A stretch of 64,000 bases of DNA from Hypoxylon rubiginosum (Eukaryota > Ascomycota > Sordariomycetes > Xylariales > Hypoxylaceae): assembly GCA_902806565.1 (NCBI GenBank), contig CADCXA010000062.1:372001-436000 (forward strand). Reading direction: 5' to 3'. This document shows, in pieces, positions 28,401-38,770 of the stretch (its first letter is position 1; every line of letters starts with the position of its first letter). Under the pieces are notes generated by a model that saw only the letters and a list, made by a program, of their open reading frames with translations, searched no databases and was not told where the DNA came from. Both the position numbers and the translations under genes were made by a program.

Positions 28401-30099
28401 ATTTTATAAATATTTTATAAAATTAAATATTATAAAAAAAAACAACTTATAATTAATATTATATTATTATAATAATTATATAAGCGTTATAAAATATATA
28501 ATATCTATTAAATATATAATAAAAATAATTTAATAAATATAATAACTAAATTAAATATAAATAAAATATTTAAAAAATTTATTAATAATAATAATATTAT
28601 AATAAAACTTTAAAAATAAGTAAAATATAATTAAATATAAAAAGTATTAAAAATAATAAAACCATTAAAATAATAACTATAAAATTACCTTAAATTTAAT
28701 TTTATATATTAATAACTATTATTTTTTTTTAAATTAAATAAATTAAATTTTAAACTAATAATATTATTTTTATAAAAAATTAAATTTAAATCCTGCTTAT
28801 TATTATTAACTTTTAATACTTTTTTTTTATTATAATTATATTTTATTAAAAAAGCCGGATTAATAATCCCACTATTATTTTTCTTTTATTTTTTATTTAT
28901 TTATTAAAAGAAAAAGATAAAAAGGTTATAATATATAAATAAATATTTTATTAAAGTAAAAAAACAATTAATATAAAAAGTTATAAAAATAAATAATATA
29001 TAAAAATAATATATTTTAATAATTATAATAATAACTTTATAAAAAAAATATATTTTTTATATAATAAAATTTATTTAAAAATTATTTAATAAAAGTTTTT
29101 TATAAGTTTTATATAATTAATATAACTTATTTATAATAATAATAACTTATAAATTAATAATTAAAAATATTTTATAAAATTATTAAAATTTATTAATTAT
29201 TATTATTAATTAAATATAAAACCTTTTAATTTAAACTTTTATAAATTTAATATTAAATTAAATAACTTTATAAGTTATTATTAAATATTTTTTTATATTT
29301 TATTATATCTTTATAATATTATTAAATAACACGTGTTTTATTTATATTTATATTATTTTTTATATTTTATAAGGTTTTTTTTAAATTATTTTAAATATTC
29401 TTAAAAATATTTTATCTTATTATATTAACTTTTATTTTATAAATATATTATAAATTTATTATTTATAAAATAAATATTATTATTAATAATATAAAAAATA
29501 ATTATAATATAATTAAAATAATTAATTTAAATAAACACTTATAAATAAATTAGTTTTAATTTAATAATATTAAAAAAATAATATTAATATTTATATAAAG
29601 CTTTCACTTTTTAAAATAATAAATATATTTATTTAATATATTTATTTTAAATTAATAATAACTATATATATAAATAAATAAAATATATTATTATTATTAT
29701 TTAATTATTAATTTATAAAATAATAATAATAATACTAGTAAAAAATAATATTATAATTAATTATTATTTAAAAGAAAAAGTAGTTTAAAAAGAAATAAAT
29801 ATAAATAAAAACTAAAAATAAAATAAAAATTTACACTTATAATATAAAAATTATATTATTTTTATATATTTTTTTAATTTTTAACTTATTATAAAAATAA
29901 TATAATTATTTATATATAGTAATATTATCGATTTAAACGTAATTAAAATAATAACGTTTATTATAAATAATTTTATTTAATTATATAAAGGAAAAATATA
30001 ATAAATATTTTATATATAATTATAATTTATTTTAAAAAATTATATTAACGTTACGTTAAAACTATATATTTAACTAATAAATAAAAAAAAAAATTTACT

Positions 30100-30290
30100 A
30101 ATGTTAAAAATATAATTATATAATTTATATATATATATATAAATATTATTCTTAAAAAAAATAACTGTATTTAAAATTTAAATAATTATATTAATTTTAA
30201 TATATTATTTTTACCTTATTATTTTTTTTTATTTTTTAACTAATTATATTATAATATATAATATAATAATTAAATCTTATTTATTAATAT
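30100..30290 (+). repeat. RIP-mutated repeat B, copy 2
   Basis: Direct partner of 5434-5622. Differences are mainly C/T and G/A (for example ACTGTA against ACTATA, AATCTTATTTATTAATA against AATTTTATTTATTAATA), the kind expected from RIP. Confidence 0.7.
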
Positions 30291-31686
30291 ATAAAATAAT
30301 TAATATTTCTTTTATATTAAATTAATATATAATATTTAAAAAATATAAAAAATAATATTTAATAATTTAAAATTTAAAAGTTTTATTATATTATATATAA
30401 TTTATATTTTAAAAATAATAATAAATATTATAAAAAAATATATATTATTATTTTTTATAAAGAATATTTATATATTAATTAACGGTTTTTTCTTTTAATA
30501 ATTTTAATTTTAATTAATTATTAAAATATTTTAAATATAATAAATAAATTAAAAATTATAAATTATTATTTTTTAAATAAATTAATTAAATTTTAAAACT
30601 TTTTAAAAAATAATAATTCTAATTTTAAATAATTAAATAATTAAATATTTAAACATTTAAATAAATATTTATTTTTTAATATTATTTATTTTTTTTTTAA
30701 AATAAAGTTTATTTTTAATTTTATATTTTATTTAATTATTAATTTCTTTTTAAAAAATTAAATAATATATTATAAATTATTATATAATTTAATTTAAATA
30801 ATATATTTAATTAAAAAAAACTTATAATTATATATTTTAATAAATATATATTTTATATATTAATATATAAGTTAATTAAAATATTAAAAAAACAAAGTAT
30901 TTATTAATAAATAAATAATATATAATATAAGTAAAATAAAATATAAAAATAAACTAATAAAACTTAATTAATTATTAAAAAAAATTAAGTTTATTAAAAA
31001 AAATAAATAAAAAAAATATATATAAAATTAATTATATATATATAATTATATATAAGTTATTTATAAATAAATATAATTTAAATTAAAATAATAAAATTAT
31101 TATATATTAATTAAACATTTAAAATAATAATGAAATAAAAATTAAATAATATTTTTAAAATATAAATAAAATTTTAAATTTTTATTTAAATTAAAAAAAA
31201 AACAAAAAATTTTAAAACTTATAAAAATTATTATATTAAATTAAAATTATTTTAACTTTTTAATATAAATTTTTATTATATAAATAATCTTATAGATTTA
31301 ATATTAATAACTTATTTTTTAATTTTAACTGTTATATTTTTAATATTTACTTGTTATAGATTATTTTAAACAGTTTATTAGCCTGAAAATTCTTAAAACC
31401 TCTGTTATATAGTGTTGAAACTAACTGTATTCGCTAGCCTGGTAGTTGTTTCTAGGGTTGCTGTCCAGCGAGGAGACGAGGAACAAGACCCTAAGATATT
31501 CATCGCTAAACAGTTTCCGAACTGCTTCGTCGACCAATTCTGTTTCGTGGATAATTCTTCAAACGCCGCGCAGACTTTTTACCAAAGATCAAATATGCTA
31601 CTCGAACAGCTATGCAACTCCCGAGGTTCCTGAATGGCAAGCCAGCTCGTCGTCGGATATAGGCTAGTGCTAACACTCTGCAATAG

Positions 31687-33583
31687 TTCCCAATTGTTTT
31701 TCTCGCCCATGGACTCGGTAACTTTGTCGTGAAACAGGTGAGAACACTAAACTGCCGTATCAAGACTTCTACTAAGGTCTCGAGGCTCTCATAACGGCTA
31801 CTGAAGAGGCACGGTATCGGGATATAGTATCGCACACTTCAACCGTTGTAAGTTTCGACTTATATCTACTACGATATCCATCCAATGTTCCTAACGTATT
31901 ATAATTGCCAGACTTTTCTCGGTGCATCTCATGGGATAAATTATCAAATCATTTGGGAGCAGCTCTGCATGTTTCGTCTCCTTTCGGCGTCTGGATCACT
32001 TCCACCCAAGCTTGCGGAACGTTTGATGGAAGAGCTAGAGGATGTCAGCGCGAACTTCCAGACAATATCTTGTAATTTCGATATTATCAACTTCCCTAAT
32101 TCGAGCGAGGATCCATTCGTAAGTTATCGTCTTGGTGGATACGATGACTGGCACGCTTGGCTGACCTGATGTTTAAGCTTCGTTTACGGTGTTCCACCCC
32201 TGGTAGGCAGGATGGGTCACTAATTGGCTTCGATTGTCTACATGAATATCTCTGGAAATTTGTCTCTAGAAAAGACATGGCTGAGAGAATTCGCAACCAG
32301 GTTCTTACAGCAAGAAATGGTACGCTGAGTTTATATTATGTTAAAATTTACCTAGGTTCTTAGCACCTAAGCTTATTTGGGCTATAGGCGAGCACTCCAT
32401 CCGTGAATTTATTTGCCGCCTATCAAATCTTGATTCCCAGACACACCAACTAAAGCCGGCTTCCTCTACGCCCCCCTCGCTAGATTGGGTATGTAGCAAC
32501 GAATCATTTCTGTCCTGGAAGATGGACAACCTTGTCGGAATGCTACGTATTAGCGGACCATCGGGTTCAGGGACAACAGCCACATCAGCCCAAATTCTAA
32601 CCGCTCTACTGAACCAAGTAGAATCAGGAGACATAACTTGCCTCAGCTTCTCATTCGATAAGAACAACATTCGAGCAAACGCCCCCTTCGGCCTCTATTT
32701 GGCGTTGTGTCGCCAGCTTCTTTCCTTTCGGCCACAACTCTTTCAGCACATCTCATTCGTCTCTAATTTCCTTACTAAGAACGGAATACTCAATTCCACG
32801 ACTCTCTGGGTTATAGTTCGGAGCCTAGTAACATATTTGTTGGATGATAGAGAGGCCTTGGTGTACTGTATTATCGATACCGTGGATGATTGTATTGTGT
32901 CCAAGGTAGAGATGATCGATCGCATGCAAGGGTTGGTCGCGCTGACAAACGGTCGATTCAAACTTCTGCTCTCGGGAATTGGTTTTCTCGGATTGGCTTC
33001 CGAATCAAACCAATGTTGGGATATTGCCCTTGAGTTGAGGAATCGGGGTATCGAGGAACAATATGTCCGAGACAGAATCCGCAAGTTAGCCCTTGAGAAC
33101 CCGGCCTGGTACGGCCTTGAGGATATTGCTGTTGGTCAGTTGGATACAATATCGGTTGAGTCACCTTTTCTCCTTCTCAAGCTCAACATGCTCCTGCTCG
33201 AATGGACTAGTAGACATTCTACTAGAAAAGGCCTAAAACAGAAATTACGACAACAGCCGACGACACTCAGGGGTTACTATACGCAGGTAATGGATAACAT
33301 CGACGATGCCAACCGCAACGTGGTAATTGTGGCCCTTCGTTGGATCGTCTATGCAATTCGACCCCTACGACCGAATGAATTGGCGGTAGCCGTCGCACTT
33401 GACGGTATCCCTGGAGGTTACCCCTGGAGCAGTAAAGCGCTGGATGAATTTGGCGACTTGATACGTAGAGATATAATCGGAGACCTCAACCATTTTATGG
33501 TACCACTCATCGAGGTTAAGGATAACCATGTCTACTTGGTCCATAACACCTTTAGAGTCTTTCTCCTGGAGACCTTTGACTAA
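31687..33583 (+). CDS. NLR N-terminal half: hydrolase-like plus NACHT
   Basis: Exons one to four rebuild the tail of an alpha/beta-hydrolase (DUF676-like) domain. LAHGLGNFVVKQ corresponds to the usual HSLGGLVVK nucleophile elbow and is followed after an intron by ALITATEEARYRDI and, after the next, by TFLGASHGIN, the counterpart of FLGTPHRG. The Ser nucleophile is Gly here. The NACHT domain follows in the fifth exon. Its Walker A region is GPSGSGTTATS, with Thr where the P-loop Lys should be. A Walker B-like segment is VYCIIDTVDDC. A winged-helix-type end is YLVHNTFRVFLLE. Introns at 31738-31784, 31848-31911, 32119-32177 and 32320-32363 carry GTGAGA, GTAAGT, GTAAGT and GTACGC donors. Translation ends at the TAA at 33581. 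Confidence 0.68.
33581..33583 (+). other. In-frame TAA dividing the NLR
   Basis: Reading continues in the same frame after the stop, with no further stop, into a plausible linker (DQHYAILVRCLEYMEI) and the ankyrin array. A single CAA to TAA change (CpA to TpA, the RIP-preferred target) would create it. No intron that keeps frame could be found to remove it. Confidence 0.8.
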
Positions 33584-33682
33584 ACCACACTAAAAGAGGA
33601 CAGACCGCGAGGCGAGCTCGCCCAAGACGAATGCACATCCGGCGATCAGCATTATGCAATTCTCGTCCGTTGCCTCGAATAC

Positions 33683-36600
33683 ATGGAGATTTTTGCAAAA
33701 CACAGCTCAGCACCCACCATATACAAAGATGGTATTCAGTGTTGTCTCCCAGCCGAATGGAAATTGAGCCTGCTCGGCTACGCATCTTTTCACTGGCCTC
33801 AGCATTTTCAGAAAACAGCGTCCAAATCCATTGCTCATACTTTTACAATGCAATTTCTTCAGGATGGTGAAAGAGTAGAAAGCTGGATAAACCTTTGCCG
33901 TCGATCCAAGCAGTCACCTAGGTGCAACAATATACGGCTAAACAGCCCACTCAAGATCGTTTGCAAATTTGGGCTGATAGAACTTGTCGATGACTGTATT
34001 GACCTTGTCAAGCCCATGGAGGACTTCCATGATCAGATGCGCGAGTCACTCGATCTTGCAGCTCAGAATGGCCACGAAAATGTTATCCAAATACTGCTTA
34101 AAAAGGGCATCCGGTCACCAGAAGCACTTGGCTTGGCTGCTGCAGAAGGATTCGAGGACATTGTTGAAAGTCTACTTGCTGCTAACTCCGATATCAACAA
34201 ACTAGGCCAGACAAGTTATGCACCACTTCATCATGCAACCTGTGGTGGGCATAAGCACATTGTCTCGTTGCTTTTGGAAAGGGGTGCCGATCCAAATGTC
34301 GTAACATCACGCCTGAAGCAATCGAATTCCGAACCCAACTCAGACATGGATGAGTCAGAATTGTCCATCTCAGAAAAGGATACAATTGATCTCTCCCACC
34401 CTATATGGTCTGAGACGAGTCTTCACCTAGCCGCACTCACGGGGCAGATCGGAATAGCTGAGATCCTACTTGTTAAAGGTGCCAGTGTTGACGTTGAGAA
34501 CTCTTCCGGATACGATGTGCTAAAGTATGCGGCAGCAGGAGGATTCTCTGAGATGCTAACACTGCTTTTGAAACACAACGCTGATACAAAGAAACAATCG
34601 AAGTCAGTCGGGAACACCGCGCTGCATGTGGCAGTAGCACACGGCAACTACAAGGCAGCCAAAATACTCCTGCAAAGTATCAGTGATGCGTCACAGCTCA
34701 TCCATACCGTGAATATGTCTGGCGTGTCCCCTATTCATGTTGCGGCCCGAGAAGGGCATCTAAGCCTTGTAGATTTGATGCTGGATGTCGAGAACGTTGA
34801 AAGCTCCAACAGAAAGAATCAGCACCAATTAATAGGTCCTCACCGGCGATACCTAAGTCGATACCCAGGAAGGGTCAGTCGATGGTCAACTATCGAGGTA
34901 TCCCCAGAGAGGAAAAGTGATCCAGCCCCTCTCACCATGAGCAGTAACCACCGGAAGTCTGCTCTGGAGTGGGCTGCTAAGCATGGACACTACCACGTCG
35001 TTCGTTCTCTTCTTGGCAGAAACAATGGTAGCAAACCAGAGGATAATTCTTTTGCTTTGATATCAGCTGCACAAAATGGGCATACCCGCATTGTCGAGGC
35101 TCTTCTTAATGACAATTCAACAAAAGCCGCAACTGATTCCTACCAAAATACAGCACTCCATCTTGCAGCTGAGGGAGGACACTTGGAAACACTCTCCAAG
35201 TTGCTCGAGCATTCACGGGGTGCAGCACTATTTCGAACTGACGCCGTAACAAAAAAAGGGATGACACCGCTCCATATTGCAGCGGAAAACGGTCACTTTG
35301 AGGTAGTAAAAAGACTATGTGCATTCAAGAACATTATATGGATGAAAGTCGAGAGCAGCTACACAGCTTTTGACCTCGTAGTGAAAAGGAACAATGTCAA
35401 AGAAGTCAAGAAGTTTATTCAAATTCTCGAAGAGATTACACATGACGGGAAAGAGTTCGTCCGAGGAGGGCTACCTCTTCACAACGTCTGTCGATATAGG
35501 AACACGGAGATTCTGAGTCTCCTTTTGGATAAGGGTTGGAAATGTGATACCAAAGATACCAATGGCGCCACACCTTTACACAAAGCGGTCATGAAGAACT
35601 TTTTGCAAGGTGTAGAAGTTCTCCTTCACGATCCAACCTGCGATATCAATGCTCTGGATGTCGATGGAACCACTGCAATTCACCATGCAAGGAGTCCAGA
35701 AATGGTTGAAAGTCTCCTCGAAGCAGGCGCGAAAAACGACCTGAAGGATGTTACCGGGCGAACTCCATTGTATTGTGCCGCATTTTATCGACGGTTAGAG
35801 GTAGCTCGGGCACTTTTGGACTCCACACCGAAGCCGGACGTTCATACTAAAGAAGAAGGAGGCTGGACTCTACTACATGCGACATATGATAGTGCGCCTC
35901 TCACCAGCCTGATATTATCAAAAGATAAAGTCGACCTGAACTCTCAGAGCAACGATGGGCGCACACCACTAGCCATGTCCATCCGGTGGAATTATCGTAG
36001 GAACGCAGAAGTGCTGCTAGAGAAGGGCGCTAACCCAAGCTGTGCAGAAGACTTTGAGACCTCTCCACTTTACATGGCGCTTATTCGAGAGGAATCCTTG
36101 AGTTTGATTAAACTCCTTGTCAGTCACGATGTGGACCTCCTCGCCAAAGACTCTTGCTGTAACAAGGCACTCCATATCGCTGCCCGGAAGGGCAAACATG
36201 CTGATGTCGAATACCTTTTTGAAAAGCTTGGGCATATCGAGAAGACTAAAATCACCGAAACATGTGCCTCGGTTCTTTGTGAGTGTGTGTTAGCGCCGAA
36301 TTTCAACCCGGAGACAGCAAAGCTCCTTGTCGATCAGAGTCAAGACGTGAACAGGGTGGTAGACTCTAGGCATTTCACTGCGCTACATGCCGCTTGCTCA
36401 AAAGGTAGCATTCTTGCGGTTAAGTGGCTTCTGGAGAAAGAAGCAGATGTCAGTGTGACAGGTGGAAAATACGGCAGCGCTTTGTGTGCTGCCGTAGAAA
36501 GTGAGAAAGATGCCGAAGAAAAGGTTTCCCTACTCCTTGAAACAGGGTGCGACATCAATTTCGTTGAGGAAAATAAGCCTACTGCCCTGCAAAGAGCGGC

Positions 36601-38351
36601 AGCCAGGTCAAATGTGAAGCTTATCAACTTACTTCTCAGTAAAGGAGCTAATGTCAACCTGACTGGTGGTGACCTTGATACACCTTTGAATGCAGCTATC
36701 CAAGGAGGGATTGATTTAACTACCATCAACACTATGCTGGCGCATAATGCTGATATCAAAAATGCTGGAATTAGAGGTAAACTGCCGATTCACGCTGCCG
36801 CCGCTGGCGACCGAGTCGATGTCTTGCAGGCCCTTATCCATGCGGGCGCGGATCTTCTTGCTAAGGACATAGATGGCCGGTCCGCGTTGATGCACGGAGT
36901 TGCAAGTGAAAGCATTGACATAATCAATTACCTCCTGGACCATCAAAGTTTCGATGCAAACGAGGCGGATGCCACGCTTCAAACGCCCCTTATTGTCGCT
37001 GCGATGCTTGACAACAGGGTCATTGTCAATAGGCTGCTTGAAAATGGCATCAGCAAACCTGAAACCCTTAACACTCAGGATTATGAAGGCAAGACGGCTC
37101 TTTTCTACGCAGTTCTTCTAGATCATTTCGAGACTGTCAAGAAACTTCTGGACATGGGCGCTAATCCATGCATTGTCGACTACCGAAACCGGAGCCCTCT
37201 GTACTGGGCTGCACGTGCAGCCCGATCTGAGTCCATATTGGACATCATTATCGAGGCGTTGATGAAGCACGACAATACAGACGATGCTATCAAATTCTGG
37301 AACATCGCTATCCACGGAGCTGTTGCCTCGAACAGATGGGTGGCACTCAAAAAGCTACTTAGTAGGGAGAATGTGGATGTTGAATACGCAGGTCCTGATG
37401 GATGGAGTCCACTGTATACTGCCCGAAGTTACAAGTACTCCTATATAGAAGAAATCTTACGCAATGGATCGCATTACCCATTATCGGCCACCACTCCCCT
37501 GAAGAGGCCGTCCAGATGGCACTCGAATGACAGGTCCCCTCGCCTAAAGTTGGAATCTAACGGCACCACTCTTAGTACTGTTGGTGAGATGCCATTAATT
37601 ACTTCATTTGAAATGAAATGATATTGATAAACTGAATTATAGGTGGAACTCGGTTTCTGAGTCCAGGCCGACACGATAAGAATTTCGGAGTTGCCAGATC
37701 AGACTATCCAATGCTTCCCATCTTTAGAGATAAAGTCTATTACTTTGAAGTCAAAATCGCCAAGTCTGCCGAAAAGAGGTAAGTTCCATCAATTATCATG
37801 TCACAAACGCTTCAATCCGAAATTGACTTTGACCCCTAGCTGCGTCGTCGTTGGATTCTGCGATGACAAAGCTCCCTTGCAAAGGATGCTAGGCTGGGAT
37901 CCAGGCTCATGGGGTTTCCACTCAGACGACGGTTGTCTCCATGAAAACGGAAAACGGCCATGGAAGGGGTTTTCATATAGTACACCCTACAGCGCCGGCG
38001 ATGTCATCGGATGTGGAGTGAACTTTGCAGAGGATAGCGCATTCTACACGAGGAACGGGAAGGTCATCGGTAAGTATCATAACCCTCAAGTGTTGCTCAT
38101 ACATATATGCCACTAACAAAAAAACAGGACGCGCATTCACTGGTATTTGTGGCAAGTTGTACCCCGCTGTTTCCTTGGATATTACTCAGAAAGGCTGGGA
38201 GATATCCGCCGTGTTCCCAGGTGAGGATGGTGAACCAAACAATTTCGTGTATCAAGGGAATTATGAGAGCGAGACCCTGACACCAGCTGTGCCGGAGGAA
38301 GAGAATGATGGGAGCGATGCTAATTTGGGGGCGGACTTTGACTCTTCATGA
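33683..38351 (+). CDS. NLR C-terminal half: ankyrin repeats plus SPRY
   Basis: The long open frame begins at an ATG 100 nt after the stop and runs to a GTGAGA donor at 37584. It holds about 30 ankyrin repeats of 30-36 aa with typical cores such as PLHHATCGGHKHIVSLLLE, ALHLAAEGGHLETLSKLLE and PLHIAAENGHFEVVKRL. A linker then leads across introns 37584-37642, 37779-37839 and 38070-38127 into a SPRY domain. It is recognised by KVYYFEVKI, GWDPGSWGFHSDDG, VIGCGVNF, AFYTRNGKVIG and GKLYPAVSLD, which are B30.2/SPRY core strands. SPRY domains bind peptides, so this would be a second ligand-binding module behind the ankyrin array. If an internal start is used, this half could be made as its own ankyrin-SPRY protein of about 1,430 aa. 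Confidence 0.8.
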
Positions 38352-38770
38352 ACAGAATCCTTTACCTTATATGTAGGTGCTACACGTATTTCAAAGCTTA
38401 TGATAGGTAGGAAGGGGTTTATCCGGGTTTTAAACACTATGTCTGCCGTGTGTTTCTTATATGCCGGCTATTTTCCAGTCTATTTTCATCCTCTGCAATT
38501 ATCCGTTTCCGCGTAGAATAGATGCCGCTTAATCTCTTATGTGCCTGATTAATATTACTCGTAGGTACATCGGCCGTGTAGTCAGGCAATTACCTCTGGT
38601 TCACTTCCGTGGGTCCGATGTTCCGAAATGGTTCCTCTTCATACCTAGGTATCTACGACCATAGACCTATCAACTCTTCTTATCAGGCATCAAGCGAACA
38701 GTCGTATATTCTACCGTGTACTATCACCAGCCCCAAAGTCCACGTGGAAGTAGGAGGCGAACCTCTTGTC
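38352..38770. other. Intergenic region, NLR to DUF4360 gene
   Basis: About 420 bp holding the NLR 3' end and the promoter of the next gene. No further feature seen. Confidence 0.5.

Larger units (their letters stand above)
4190..31385. repeat. Large AT-rich RIP-type block (about 27 kb)
   Basis: About 27 kb consists almost wholly of A and T with long homopolymer and dinucleotide stretches and no usable open frame on either strand. Residual C occurs mainly as CT, CC and CG, while CA and TG are scarce, as expected after repeated CpA to TpA change on both strands. Four pairs of similar segments can be aligned by eye within the block (listed separately), which shows that it was built from duplicated elements. 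Its borders with the gene islands at about 4190 and 31385 are abrupt. No reverse transcriptase, integrase or transposase reading frame survives, so element class cannot be stated. Confidence 0.88.
31412..38351 (+). pseudogene. Giant NLR: hydrolase-like, NACHT, ankyrin array, SPRY; split by one stop
   Basis: I reconstruct one gene from exons at 31687-31737, 31785-31847, 31912-32118, 32178-32319, 32364-37583, 37643-37778, 37840-38069 and 38128-38351, all GT-AG and phase-consistent. At least one unresolved exon lies upstream (about 31412-31680). The product would be about 2,100 aa: a lipase-like domain, NACHT, about 30 ankyrin repeats, then SPRY. This is a fungal NLR layout tied in other species to non-self recognition and incompatibility. 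A single in-frame TAA at 33581-33583 interrupts exon 5. The frame is otherwise open for 5.2 kb on both sides, so the gene is either a recent pseudogene, carries a sequence error, or is expressed as two products. It abuts the RIP block, and its 5' end may have been damaged there. Confidence 0.75.

Noticed and set aside
5434..30290. The end-proximal direct repeats as LTRs of one retrotransposon
   Set aside because: A 25-kb spacing and no internal reading frames or primer/polypurine sites support this; other repeat copies are interspersed.
4190..31385. Centromere
   Set aside because: Fungal centromeres can be RIPped AT-rich DNA, but dispersed AT isochores look the same. Nothing here distinguishes the two without CENP-A data.
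31885..32169. Independent small gene starting at the ATG at 31885
   Set aside because: That ATG lies inside the intron 31848-31911; the coding part is explained as an NLR exon.
33557..33603. A 47-nt intron (GTCTTT...GGACAG) that would remove the NLR stop, with a GACTAAAC branch-like motif
   Set aside because: Its length is not a multiple of three, so it shifts the ankyrin frame, and it would delete the conserved end of the NACHT winged-helix region.
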